Assembly: GCF_014207595.1 (NCBI RefSeq)
Contig: NZ_JACHGY010000001.1
Coordinates: 2,238,836-2,302,835, forward strand
Length of the DNA: 64,000 bases
Reading direction: 5' to 3'
Source of the DNA: Algisphaera agarilytica
GTDB taxonomy: Bacteria; Planctomycetota; Phycisphaerae; Phycisphaerales; Phycisphaeraceae
The translations under genes and the position numbers were made by a program. Shown here piece after piece: positions 16,414 through 24,263 of the stretch. The stretch's first letter is position 1. Each line of letters begins with the position of its first letter. A model generated the notes under the pieces. The model ran no database searches, was not told the DNA's origin, and saw nothing but the letters and a program-made list of their open reading frames with translations.

Positions 16414-17613
16414 TTAGTGCAGGAACAGCCGGACGCCGGTGTGGCTCATGGCCATGCCGTGTTGGTCGGCGGCTTCGGTGACGCCTTCGTCGCGGGCGCT
16501 GCCGCCGGCCTGGGCGATGAAGCCGACGCCGCTGGCGGCGGCGCGGTCGAGGTTGTCGCGGAAGGGGATGAAGGCGTCGCTACTCAGCACCACGCCGTCG
16601 AGTTGCTTGAGCCAGTCGGCCCGCTCTTCGTCGGTCAGGGGTGACCAATCGCCGACCAGGGCCTTGGCGAGTTCGTCGCGTTCGCCCTGGTTCAGTTCGT
16701 GGTGGCGCACGAAGTTGTCGGCGGCGTTGACCTTCTCCGCCTTGGCGAGGCCGTCGGCGAACTGCAACGCCAGCGCCTTGGGATGAGTCTTGAGCAGCCA
16801 GCGATCGGCCTTATCGCAGGCAATCCGGGTGCAGGCGATGCGCGATTGTTGCCCGGCACCGATACCCACGGCCTGCCCCTGATAACCCACGGAAATACTG
16901 TTGCTCTGCGTGTGCTTGAGCGTGATGGTCGCGACGATCAGCGTCTCCATGACATCGGCGGGGATGTCTTTCTTGGCGGTGACGATGTTCGAGAAGGTGT
17001 CGGCGGTGATGGCGATGTCGTTGTGGGTCTGCTCGAGGGCCAGGCCGAACTCGACGCGGGACTCGACGGCTGGGGGTGTATAGGCCGGGTCCATGGTGAG
17101 CATGACGTACTTGCCACCCTTCTTGGCCCGGAGCATGTCGAAGGCCTCGGGTTCGTAGCTCGGGGCGATGATGCCATCCGACACCTCGGGCTTGATGAGC
17201 GCCGCGAGGGTGGCGTCGACGGGTTCGGACACGGCGATGAAGTCGCCGAAGGACGCGACGCGGTCGGAGCTGCGGGCCTTGGCGTAGGCGGTGGCGACGG
17301 GGGAGTACGCCCCGCCGGGCACGTCTTCGGGCGAGGCGTAGAAGAAGGCTTTGAGGAACTCGGGCGAGAGCTCACCCGCGACCGCGGCACCGGCCGGGCT
17401 GACGTGTTTAAACGACGCGGCGGCGGCCTTGCCCGTGGCGGCCTTGAGGTCGCGGACGAGCTGCCAGGCGCGGATGCCATCGAGGGCGTTGATGTACGAC
17501 GGGCTGCCGTTGACCACCATGAGCGGGCCGTCGCCGGACGGGCCGGTGCCCGGGGTGGTGATCTGGGCGTGGGGTTGGTTGGGGTTGCAGCCGTACTTGA
17601 GGGGGATTTGCAT
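16414..17613 (-). CDS. AICAR transformylase, standalone
   Basis: This 399-residue enzyme corresponds to the C-terminal AICAR formyltransferase half of PurH, which uses 10-formyl-THF to convert AICAR to FAICAR in purine synthesis. The N-terminus begins with the AICARFT signature LKYGCNPNQ, the catalytic KHVSPAG motif follows, and the C-terminus has SDAFIPFRDNLDRAAASGV and the end HTGVRLFLH. The IMP cyclohydrolase (MGS-like) domain that precedes it in ordinary PurH is absent. It diverges from ruvA across an inverted repeat element. Confidence 0.92.
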   Translation of the reverse strand: MQIPLKYGCNPNQPHAQITTPGTGPSGDGPLMVVNGSPSYINALDGIRAWQLVRDLKAATGKAAAASFKHVSPAGAAVAGELSPEFLKAFFYASPEDVPGGAYSPVATAYAKARSSDRVASFGDFIAVSEPVDATLAALIKPEVSDGIIAPSYEPEAFDMLRAKKGGKYVMLTMDPAYTPPAVESRVEFGLALEQTHNDIAITADTFSNIVTAKKDIPADVMETLIVATITLKHTQSNSISVGYQGQAVGIGAGQQSRIACTRIACDKADRWLLKTHPKALALQFADGLAKAEKVNAADNFVRHHELNQGERDELAKALVGDWSPLTDEERADWLKQLDGVVLSSDAFIPFRDNLDRAAASGVGFIAQAGGSARDEGVTEAADQHGMAMSHTGVRLFLH

Positions 17614-17625
17614 GGGTTCTGGGTG

Positions 17626-17765
17626 TTGGGGGCTTGGGAGTTGGGGGCTTAGGCGACGTTTGGGGCAGTCGCCGCCGGAGTGCGATACCCTAGCCGATTA
17701 TCCGAGTAACGACTGCCCCGTGCTCAGGGCCTTGAAACCCAAGCCCCCAACCCCCAAGCCCCCAA
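17626..17765. repeat. Inverted repeat, TTGGGGGCTTGGG family, copy 2
   Basis: The 28-nt arms at 17626-17653 and 17738-17765 are inverted, match at about 25-26 of 28 positions and are nearly identical to those at 11216-11371. It fills the gap between the AICARFT start and the ruvA start. Confidence 0.88.
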
Positions 17766-17775
17766 CACCTCATCC

Positions 17776-18438
17776 ATGATCTCACGCATCACCGGCACGC
17801 TCGACGCCATCGAACCCGACAAAGCTTTCGTCGATCCCGGGCAGGGCCTGGTCTACGAGGTCATGCTCCCCGCCTTCGCCGCGACCCGCCTCTCGGTGAA
17901 GACCGGCCAAACCGTCACGCTCCACACCTTCCAGTTCATCGAGTCCACCGCCCAGGGCGCGACCATGTTCCCCCGCCTCGCCGGTTTCCTCACCGAGCAG
18001 GACAAGCAGTTCTTCGAGCTGTTTGTCACCTGCAAAGGCATCGGCCACAAGCGGGCCCTGCGTGCGATGATCCTCGACACCAACACCCTCGCCAGCGCGA
18101 TCGCCGACCGCGACGCCAAGCTCATCCAGACCATGCCCGAGGTCGGCAAGAAGCTCGCCGAGACCATCGTGGTGACGCTGCGCGACAAGGTGGACCAGTT
18201 CGTCAGTGCCGCGGCGTATGGCGCAGGGGCCGAGGGGCCCAGTGGCCAAGGGGCCGAGGGGGCTCCCGCTTCCGGCGGCGGCAGCCTGGCCCGCGAGACC
18301 TTGGAGGTGCTCCTCCAACTCGGCGAAAACCGCACGCAAGCCGTGCAGTGGATCGACCGCGTGTTGTCGGCCGACGATGCCCCGACCGATGTGCAGGATG
18401 TGGTGGCAGCGGTGTATCGGTTGAAAGCGGGTGCCTAA
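17776..18438 (+). CDS. ruvA: Holliday junction DNA helicase subunit RuvA
   Basis: RuvA (220 residues) forms the tetramer that binds the Holliday junction and loads RuvB for branch migration. The N-terminal OB fold (MISRITGTLDAI) is followed by two HhH motifs (TCKGIGHKRALRAM and PEVGKKLAETIVVTL), a flexible Gly/Ala linker near residues 152-170 and the C-terminal domain III that contacts RuvB. ruvB and ruvC are not adjacent. The start ATG follows a repeat arm by 10 bases. Confidence 0.96.
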   Translation: MISRITGTLDAIEPDKAFVDPGQGLVYEVMLPAFAATRLSVKTGQTVTLHTFQFIESTAQGATMFPRLAGFLTEQDKQFFELFVTCKGIGHKRALRAMILDTNTLASAIADRDAKLIQTMPEVGKKLAETIVVTLRDKVDQFVSAAAYGAGAEGPSGQGAEGAPASGGGSLARETLEVLLQLGENRTQAVQWIDRVLSADDAPTDVQDVVAAVYRLKAGA

Positions 18439-18496
18439 GGCCCCGACTCGGCCGTGAAGTTCATCGGGTATTGATCAGCAGTTTTGCGGTGACGCC

Positions 18497-19369
18497 ATGG
18501 ATATCCCCCTGATCACCTACCGGCCAAGGGAACCGCGAGAGCAGAACCTCGAAGTGATTGATCTGCAGCAGATCAATCGGGATCGGCACCGGATGTCGCA
18601 CGACCCCACGCAGCCGCACCGGCTGGATTTCCACTTGCTGGTTTATGTGGAGGCGGGGCGGGGTGAGCATTTCATCGATTTTGCTCGCCACCCGTTTGGG
18701 CCGGGCAGTTTTATTTTTGTGAGTCGCAGCCAGGTCAATGCGTTTGATTTCACCGACGAACCTCGCGGCCGTGCGGTGGTGTTCACCGACGGGTTTGCCG
18801 ACGAGACGCAGGTGAACACACGGGCGTCGCTGTTCTCGCCGATGCAGATCGCGTCTAACCCGGGGCCGGTGTTTCAGCCGGATGATGATCTGCTTGAACG
18901 GGCGTGTTCGGTGTTGGCCGAGTTGGAACATGAGGCAACTCGGCAAGCACCGGATTCGATGATCGTGATCCTGCTGTTCGCGGCGTTGCTGCGGATACTC
19001 GATCGAGGCCGGCCCGTGGAGGGGCGCAGCGACATCAGCCGTGATCAGCGTGAAGACCTGTCGCGGTTTATCGAACTGCTTCACGACCATCATGCCAGCA
19101 CCCGGGATGCGTCGTATTACGCCGATCAACTGAGCATGACCTACAAGACGCTCAACGCGCTGTGCAAGCGTGCCGCGGGTCAGACCGCCAAGCAGATGAT
19201 CGACAGCTACGTGGTCTTGGAGGTGAAGCGCCGCTTGGCTTTGGAGAAGCCGTCGATCCAGGCCTTGGCCTACGAGCTGGGCTTTGAGGACGCCAGCAAT
19301 TTCAGCAAGTATTTCAAGCGCTGTGCGGGTTTGACGCCGGCCGAGTTTATGAAAAACAGCGCCGGTTAG
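18497..19369 (+). CDS. AraC family transcriptional regulator
   Basis: This 290-residue regulator has an N-terminal cupin ligand domain (about 10-170, with HLLVYVEAGRGEHFIDF) and a C-terminal AraC domain with two HTH motifs, YYADQLSMTYKTLNALCKR and IQALAYELGFEDASNFSKYFKR. It lies 107 bases upstream of, and in the same direction as, the two-domain SnoaL lipoprotein gene, a possible target. Confidence 0.9.
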   Translation: MDIPLITYRPREPREQNLEVIDLQQINRDRHRMSHDPTQPHRLDFHLLVYVEAGRGEHFIDFARHPFGPGSFIFVSRSQVNAFDFTDEPRGRAVVFTDGFADETQVNTRASLFSPMQIASNPGPVFQPDDDLLERACSVLAELEHEATRQAPDSMIVILLFAALLRILDRGRPVEGRSDISRDQREDLSRFIELLHDHHASTRDASYYADQLSMTYKTLNALCKRAAGQTAKQMIDSYVVLEVKRRLALEKPSIQALAYELGFEDASNFSKYFKRCAGLTPAEFMKNSAG

Positions 19370-19476
19370 AGATCTACCCGAGATGGGTTGATTTTGACCT
19401 GTTCCGTTTAGGCCTTGGTCCATAAGGTTTTGCTGTGACATTCACCCGGCCTTCGGGCCAACCCAAGGAGCAGGTC

Positions 19477-20343
19477 ATGAAAACCGCACTCTCGCTCGTC
19501 CTGACCGCATCGGCCCTGTCGGCCTGCGGCGCCCCACAAGCCACCACCCCAGAGGCCACCATGGAACCGACCAACGCCCAGAAAGCCGTAGCCCTCCTCA
19601 ACAGCATCGAGACCGGCGACACCTCGGCGGTTGCCTACATCAACCCCGAGCAATACACCCAGCACAACCTCGCGGTCGCCGACGGGCTGGCCGGGTTTGG
19701 CGAGGTGCTGGCGGCCCTCCCCGAAGGCAGCGCCAAGGTCTCGGTCCAACGCGTGCTGACGGACGGCGACTACGTCATCACCCACACCGAGTACGACTTC
19801 TTCGGCCCCAAGGTCGGCTTCGACATCTTCCGTTTCGAAGACGGGCTGATTGTCGAGCACTGGGACAACCTCCAGGAGCTGGTGGCCGAAACCGCGTCAG
19901 GCCGAACCCAGATCGACGGCCCGACCGAAGTGACCGACCTGGAGCTGACCGAGGCGAACAAAGCGCTGGTCAAGGGGTTTGTCGCGGACGTGCTGATGGG
20001 TGGTTCGCCGGAGAAGATCACGCAGTACATCCACCCGGACAACTACGCCCAGCACAACCCCGCGGTAGGCGACGGCTTGGCGGCGTTGGGCGCGGCGATG
20101 AAGGCGATGGCCGAGGCGGGCACGCCCATGGTCTACGAGAAGAACCACGCGGTCTTCGGCGAGGGCAATTTCGTGTTGACCGTGAGCGAAGGCGTCTTCC
20201 TTGGCCAGCCCACGAGCTTCTACGATCTGTTCCGGATCGACGGCGGCAAGATTGTCGAGCACTGGGACGCGATCGAAACCATCCCGCCCCGCGACGAATG
20301 GAAGAACGACAACGGCAAGTTCGGCTTCCCCGGCATGGAGTGA
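19477..20343 (+). CDS. Lipoprotein with two tandem SnoaL-like domains
   Basis: This 288-residue lipoprotein has lipobox SACG (Cys about residue 17) and two SnoaL/NTF2-like domains of about 125 residues each. The halves are clear duplicates: YINPEQYTQHNLAVADGLAG against YIHPDNYAQHNPAVGDGLAA, and FRFEDGLIVEHWD against FRIDGGKIVEHWD. AAGGAG 6 bases before ATG 19477 decides the start. Single-domain relatives often act on small hydrophobic ligands; the substrate is unknown. It ends 50 bases before a REP-type terminator. Confidence 0.87.
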   Translation: MKTALSLVLTASALSACGAPQATTPEATMEPTNAQKAVALLNSIETGDTSAVAYINPEQYTQHNLAVADGLAGFGEVLAALPEGSAKVSVQRVLTDGDYVITHTEYDFFGPKVGFDIFRFEDGLIVEHWDNLQELVAETASGRTQIDGPTEVTDLELTEANKALVKGFVADVLMGGSPEKITQYIHPDNYAQHNPAVGDGLAALGAAMKAMAEAGTPMVYEKNHAVFGEGNFVLTVSEGVFLGQPTSFYDLFRIDGGKIVEHWDAIETIPPRDEWKNDNGKFGFPGME

Positions 20344-20392
20344 GTGCGGGACGGAGTCGGCCGAACGCCAAACAAGGGTTTGCATACGACAG

Positions 20393-20428
20393 AGCCCCGG
20401 GTCATTGACCCGGGGCTAAAGTTTTTTT
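20393..20428 (+). terminator. REP-type palindrome acting as terminator
   Basis: Twelve-base arms (AGCCCCGGGTCA and its complement) pair around one central base at 20393-20417, and a run of seven T follows at 20422-20428. The same palindrome without the T run recurs at 23519 and 23644, so a repeat family member has been used as the terminator of the gene ending at 20343. Confidence 0.85.
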
Positions 20429-20448
20429 GGGGTTGTCGGTGAGTTGAT

Positions 20449-20859
20449 TTACGCGCCGTAGCCCGTGGGGTCCCAGTAGAACTCGACCTGGCTGATCTTG
20501 CCGTCCTTCACAGCGTAGAGGCAGACCTCTTCCATCTGCATGCGTTGGCCGGCCATGGGGCCTTCCTTGGCGGTGCAGTCGATGGACATCCACACGGCGA
20601 AGCTGCCGTTGTCGTGGGGGAACGGGCCCTTGATCTCCATGCCGTGGACGTCGTGGGCGTTGTCCCACCAGTCGTTCATCTTCAGCAGGGCTTCCTTGCC
20701 CTCGGTGACCTGGGGCATGTCGTCGCCCATCGCACAAGCTTCGATGTGCTTGGCGTCGTCGGCGTACAGCTCGTTGATGGCTTCGCGGTGCTGGCCTTGG
20801 TTGCAGTAGTCCACGAGTTGTTTGCCCACGGCGAGGGTGGCTTGCAGGGATTCGCTCAT
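20449..20859 (-). CDS. SnoaL-like / NTF2-fold protein
   Basis: This 136-residue cytoplasmic protein has the NTF2-like fold with HREAINELYADDAKHIEA and a C-terminal EEVCLYAVKDGKISQVEFYWDPTG strand. Start 20859 is supported by GGAG 8 bases upstream; the open frame upstream to 20982 is not conserved in type. It is convergent with the gene ending at 20343. Ligand or reaction unknown. Confidence 0.82.
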   Translation of the reverse strand: MSESLQATLAVGKQLVDYCNQGQHREAINELYADDAKHIEACAMGDDMPQVTEGKEALLKMNDWWDNAHDVHGMEIKGPFPHDNGSFAVWMSIDCTAKEGPMAGQRMQMEEVCLYAVKDGKISQVEFYWDPTGYGA

Positions 20860-21028
20860 TCGAAAGTCTCCGGGAATGGGGTGAGATGATTGGGTGGGAA
20901 TTAAGTTAGGTTTTTGATTGGTATTTGTCAAGCCTGAATCATCTCTGATTTCGATTATGTTTTCGTCAGCATGGGGCAGCACGGATCTACGCTCCGCGGC
21001 TCAACGTGCGGAAGTCCAATCACGGTTG

Positions 21029-21553
21029 TTACGACGCGTTGGCGGCGGGTTTGCCGTATATCGCCTCGCGGGGGTCGACGCCGCGGACGTGGTAGCCCAG
21101 GGCGCGGAGGCACTGCCACCAGCCGCCGGTGTGTTCGCTGCGCTCGGCGGAGGTGTGGAGTTTGTCGTGGGTGAGCACGATCTCCGTGGCGGGCTCGCCG
21201 GGGGCGTAGTGGTTTTCGGTTTCGAAGAGTTCCCAGGTGACCTGGGAGTTGGCGCCGAAGTCCGGCTGGCTTTCCCAGGACCAGGTGTAGCTGATCTTCT
21301 GGTTCTCGATGACTTCGGTGAACGTGCCGACGCCGACGTGCTTGCTGCCGTCGGGCGTGACCATCTCGAAGCGGAATCGGCCGCCGACTCGGGGCTCGAT
21401 GAGGACCTCGCCGCAGGTCACGTTGGGGTCGGGTGCGAACCAATGTGTGTATTGCTCGGCGGTCGTCAGCGCTTCGAACACGCGGGCGGGGGAAGCCTGG
21501 ACATGCTTGTGCAGGCGGATCATGGCTGAGGGTTGGGTGGGGGACGAGGTCAT
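21029..21553 (-). CDS. SRPBCC/AHSA1-like protein
   Basis: This 174-residue protein has the AHSA1-type START fold: IRLHKHVQASPARVFEALTTAEQYTHWF, then GGRFRFEMVTPDGSKHVGVGTFTEV and a C-terminal helix. GGAG before the ATG supports the start. It is the third gene of an ArsR-TfoX-SRPBCC operon. ArsR plus AHSA1-like pairs are a common bacterial pairing in which the regulator represses both genes. Ligand unknown. Confidence 0.85.
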   Translation of the reverse strand: MTSSPTQPSAMIRLHKHVQASPARVFEALTTAEQYTHWFAPDPNVTCGEVLIEPRVGGRFRFEMVTPDGSKHVGVGTFTEVIENQKISYTWSWESQPDFGANSQVTWELFETENHYAPGEPATEIVLTHDKLHTSAERSEHTGGWWQCLRALGYHVRGVDPREAIYGKPAANAS

Positions 21554-21575
21554 GGCGATACTCCGGAGAAGGGGG

Positions 21576-21926
21576 CTACTTTTTGGTCTTGGCTTTGGGG
21601 GCCTTGGCGGGAAGGGTGGAAACGAAGTCGGCGGTCTGGTCGATCCAGTCGACGAGCTTGGCCTTGGTGTCGAAGTCGGGCGGGTCGACGAAGACCCAGC
21701 CCTTCATGGGCTTGCCGGTGATGTCCATGGGCCGGGCGAGGCCGTCGTCGATGGCGGTGTTGGCCGCGTCCACGCCGATGCGGCAGGTGAGCTGGTCGTG
21801 GTAGATGCCGATCGCGAAGTTGCCTTGGAAGAACCAGGCGTCGCCGCCGAAGAAGAAACGTTCCTCGAAGCCGCGGTCGGCGATGGCGCTGCGGACACGT
21901 TTGGACACGGCGGGGTCGCTGGGCAT
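21576..21926 (-). CDS. TfoX/Sxy N-terminal domain protein
   Basis: This 116-residue protein matches the TfoX N-terminal fold, with SAIADRGFEERFFFGGDAWFF, the GNFAIGIYHDQLTCRIG strand pair and MKGWVFVDP. It has a Lys/Ala-rich tail. It begins 3 bases after the ArsR gene ends, so it belongs to that operon. A role in competence is not implied: single-domain TfoX proteins near ArsR/SRPBCC genes are widespread and uncharacterised. Confidence 0.85.
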   Translation of the reverse strand: MPSDPAVSKRVRSAIADRGFEERFFFGGDAWFFQGNFAIGIYHDQLTCRIGVDAANTAIDDGLARPMDITGKPMKGWVFVDPPDFDTKAKLVDWIDQTADFVSTLPAKAPKAKTKK

Positions 21927-21929
21927 CGA

Positions 21930-22310
21930 TCATTCCCCTCCGCTCGGGTCGTCGTTCTCGGATTCGAGGAAGTCGGCCAGCGCATCGAGGCGGTCGCTCC
22001 AGAATTTGCGGTAGAAGGCGACCCAGTCGTGGGCGTCTTTCAACGGCCCGGCGACGAGGTGGCACCGCCGGACCCGGCCGTCTTTCTCTTGCTTGAGCAG
22101 CCCGGCCCGCTCCAACACACGCAGGTGCTTGCTCACCGCGGGCAGGCTCATGCCCCCGGAAGCGGCATCGACGAACGGCGCCGCGAGCTCGGTGACGCGG
22201 ACGCCTTCGCCGGTGGTTTCCGCGGCCATGCGCGCCAGGATCGCCCGGCGGGTGGGGTCGGCCAGGGCGGCGAAGGTGCGGTCCATCGCGTCGGGATCGG
22301 GTTGAGGCAT
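21930..22310 (-). CDS. ArsR family helix-turn-helix repressor
   Basis: This winged-helix repressor of about 126 residues has DRTFAALADPTRRAILARMA at the N-terminus, a recognition helix region LPAVSKHLRVLERAGLLKQEKDGR and a C-terminal WVAFYRKFWSDRLDALADFLES, typical of the metal-independent ArsR group paired with SRPBCC proteins. Start 22310 is preferred to 22322 because the latter would lie inside the palindromic operator at 22313-22332. It heads the operon with TfoX and SRPBCC genes. Confidence 0.9.
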   Translation of the reverse strand: MPQPDPDAMDRTFAALADPTRRAILARMAAETTGEGVRVTELAAPFVDAASGGMSLPAVSKHLRVLERAGLLKQEKDGRVRRCHLVAGPLKDAHDWVAFYRKFWSDRLDALADFLESENDDPSGGE

Positions 22311-22312
22311 TA

Positions 22313-22332
22313 ATTTAACCATACGGTTAAAT
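22313..22332. promoter_or_regulatory. Palindromic operator of the ArsR operon
   Basis: Perfect 8-base arms ATTTAACC and GGTTAAAT are separated by ATAC, immediately before the repressor start. Position and symmetry fit autoregulation by the ArsR protein. Confidence 0.8.
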
Positions 22333-22431
22333 ATTAGTCTATATCGATTTCATGTCAACCCTTTGCTCATAGAAAACCGCTATGGTCTGTGCCCCGCCTG
22401 TTGTTCTGTCCTCCCAGATGTTCCCCAACCC

Positions 22432-23019
22432 ATGATTAAGCCCCACCACCGCGCCCTGGTCTTCGACTGCGACGGCACGCTTGCCGACTCCATGCCCGTC
22501 CACTGGATCGCCTGGCACGAAACGCTGAAGAAGCACGAGCTCGACCACCTGTTGCCCCACGACCGCTTCATGGCGTTCGGCGGCGTGCCGGCGGTGCAGA
22601 TCCTCGACATCCTCGCCAAGGAGTCAGGCCGAACGCTCGACGCCCGGGCGATCATGCTCGAGAAGTACGACGCCTACTACGAGCACGCCGACAAGATCAC
22701 GCGTATCGAGCCGATCGTGGAGTTGGCCCTGGAGTACAAGGGCAAGCTGCCCATCGCCGTCGCCACCGGAAGCACCCGCACCGGCATCACCAACACGCTC
22801 CAAGCCATCGGCATGACCGACCACTTCGACGCGGTGGTTTGCGCGGACGACGTCGAGAACCACAAGCCCCACCCCGAGACGTTCCTCGTCGCCGCGGAGA
22901 AGCTCGGCGTGGACCCGAAGCACTGCCTCGCCTTCGAAGACGCCCCGCCCGGCCTCGAGAGCGCCCGCGCGGCGGGCATGGACGTCATCGACGTCAACGA
23001 CATTCTCGCGACGGCTTGA
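22432..23019 (+). CDS. HAD hydrolase, beta-phosphoglucomutase-like
   Basis: This 195-residue HAD phosphatase of subfamily IA has nucleophile motif VFDCDGTLADSMPVHW, the cap-domain MAFGGVP loop, motif II PIAVATGSTR, Lys in NHKPHPETF and motif IV AFEDAPPGLESARAAGM. The pattern is that of YqaB/beta-PGM-like sugar phosphatases. It diverges from the ArsR operon across the operator and converges on the DUF1476 gene. Confidence 0.9.
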   Translation: MIKPHHRALVFDCDGTLADSMPVHWIAWHETLKKHELDHLLPHDRFMAFGGVPAVQILDILAKESGRTLDARAIMLEKYDAYYEHADKITRIEPIVELALEYKGKLPIAVATGSTRTGITNTLQAIGMTDHFDAVVCADDVENHKPHPETFLVAAEKLGVDPKHCLAFEDAPPGLESARAAGMDVIDVNDILATA

Positions 23020-23034
23020 TCGTCTTCACCGTAT

Positions 23035-23358
23035 TCAGACCTCGTCGTGCACCTGACGCTCGGCTTGGCCCATGAGCATGGCCATGCGGTGTCGCAGCGA
23101 GGCGGGGGTGACGGCGACGCCGTAGGTCTTGAAATCATCCATGACCTTGCGTGCGACGTCGTCTTCGCCCGGCTCGCTGAAGTCGGCGTGGACCACGTCT
23201 TGTGCGTAGGCCATCGCGTCTTTGCCTTCGAGCCCGAGTTGGAATGCGGCCCACTCGCCGAGCAGGCGGTTCCGCCGGTTCCTGACTTTGAAGTTCAACT
23301 CACTGTCGTGGGCGAGTTGAGTTTCCATACCACGTTTGCGTTCTTCGTAACCCGACAT
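23035..23358 (-). CDS. DUF1476 protein (ATP synthase zeta subunit-like)
   Basis: This 107-residue protein aligns along its whole length to DUF1476 as recalled from alphaproteobacterial proteins: N-terminal ERKRGMETQLAHDSELNFK, the RRNRLLGEWAAFQLGL core, AMAYAQDVVHADF and a C-terminal helix. In Paracoccus the zeta subunit blocks rotation of F1-ATPase through its N-terminal segment, which is retained here. AAAGGAA 7 bases before the ATG supports the start. No ATP synthase genes are nearby. The family is best known from Alphaproteobacteria, so its presence here is unusual. Confidence 0.85.
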   Translation of the reverse strand: MSGYEERKRGMETQLAHDSELNFKVRNRRNRLLGEWAAFQLGLEGKDAMAYAQDVVHADFSEPGEDDVARKVMDDFKTYGVAVTPASLRHRMAMLMGQAERQVHDEV

Positions 23359-23518
23359 GACAGTTCCTTTCCGGCCTCATGCAGGCGTTCGAGGCCTATA
23401 CCTATTTTACGACCCGGACATCGTTTCCGTTCCTGAAAAACAACGGTTTCCGCATGTTGGTGGATCCGTGAACACTTACTCGCAAGCCCGCATCATCCGT
23501 ATCAAATGGATGCACATT

Positions 23519-23666
23519 AGCCCCGGGTCAATGACCCGGGGTGGCCGCGGCGAACGACATGGGGTTGCGTGGTCCGAGCCAATGAATCCGTTTCGTATGG
23601 TTTGAGTGGATGCCACGATCATGCCATTGCCCCCCCCGCGGCGGCCCGGGGTCATTGACCCCGGGC
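23519..23666. repeat. Inverted pair of REP-type palindromes
   Basis: Two palindromes around CCCGGGTCA/TGACCCGGG lie at 23519-23542 and 23644-23666 in opposite orientation, each flanked inward by a CCGCGG-rich segment. They are the same family as the terminator palindrome at 20393-20417. The pair is a BIME-like arrangement. Confidence 0.8.
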
Positions 23667-23996
23667 TAAAGTCGGGTTTGTGCGCACAACGGGGCACGCC
23701 CGAACGTAGAAAAACATCAACGCAGAAAAATTCTTACTCCTTGTCATCGCCCATCTCCCTGAATTCAGCGACATCTCCGTGCGCACACCTGGTCCGTCTC
23801 GCCCCCTAATGTCGGACCACGGTGGCATTCCAGGCGTGAAGGTCGCACAGGCAAGGCACCAAGCACGCCCATATCCGTGGAGCCGGGCTGACGCACACGT
23901 CGGGTGCGTGGCGACACTTGAGCTCACCACCTTGCCGGGATCGCTCAAGGTCGGAACCCGTCGTCGTTGGTCGAGGGTCCGTGTTCAAGGGGACTC

Positions 23997-24120
23997 GTTT
24001 CGATCCACCACGGAGAGCGCGGAGGCACGGAGAAGAACCAAGGCATTGATTATTGAAATCAAATGCTTCCTGCCTTCCTCCGTGTCTCCGTGCCTCCCAA
24101 GCTCCGTGGTGGATCGAAAC
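23997..24120. mobile_element. Gene-less inverted-repeat element of the CACGGAG family
   Basis: Perfect 19-nt outer arms lie at 23997-24015 and 24102-24120, and inner 13-nt arms (GGAGGCACGGAGA and complement) at 24021-24033 and 24085-24097. The right arm is nearly identical to both 41-nt arms of the GxxExxY unit at 56659-57148. Only about 50 bases separate the arms here and they contain a further small hairpin, so no protein is encoded: this looks like a non-autonomous (MITE-like) or deleted copy. Confidence 0.8.
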
Positions 24121-24204
24121 GACAACCCAACCGCTCACCCCACGCCGGCCACGGCAGCGGGTGTGGCGGGGAACACGGGTTCGCTCTTTGAAAACTTGAA
24201 GCGC

Positions 24205-24237
24205 AAAAAAAGCCCACGGAATTGATCCGTGGGCTTT
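24205..24237 (-). terminator. Rho-independent terminator of trxB
   Basis: Arms AAAGCCCACGGA and TCCGTGGGCTTT flank ATTGA, with seven A on the plus strand giving a T run after the stem on the minus strand. It lies 26 bases beyond the trxB stop. Confidence 0.93.
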
Positions 24238-24263
24238 GCGTGGTGTTGTTGTTTGGCGTTTGA

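Larger units (their letters stand above)
23359..24204. other. Gene-free stretch made of repeats
   Basis: No credible gene was found in these 850 bases. They hold the REP pair at 23519-23666 and the inverted repeat element at 23997-24120. The intervening 23672-23996 shows no open frame with coding character and no recognised motif. Confidence 0.6.

Noticed and set aside
21576-21926. Competence function for the TfoX-like protein
   Set aside because: Only the N-terminal domain is present, and the operon context with ArsR and SRPBCC does not suggest DNA uptake.
23997-24120. CRISPR-like reading of the CACGGAG repeats
   Set aside because: Arms are inverted, not direct repeats with spacers, and no cas gene is near.
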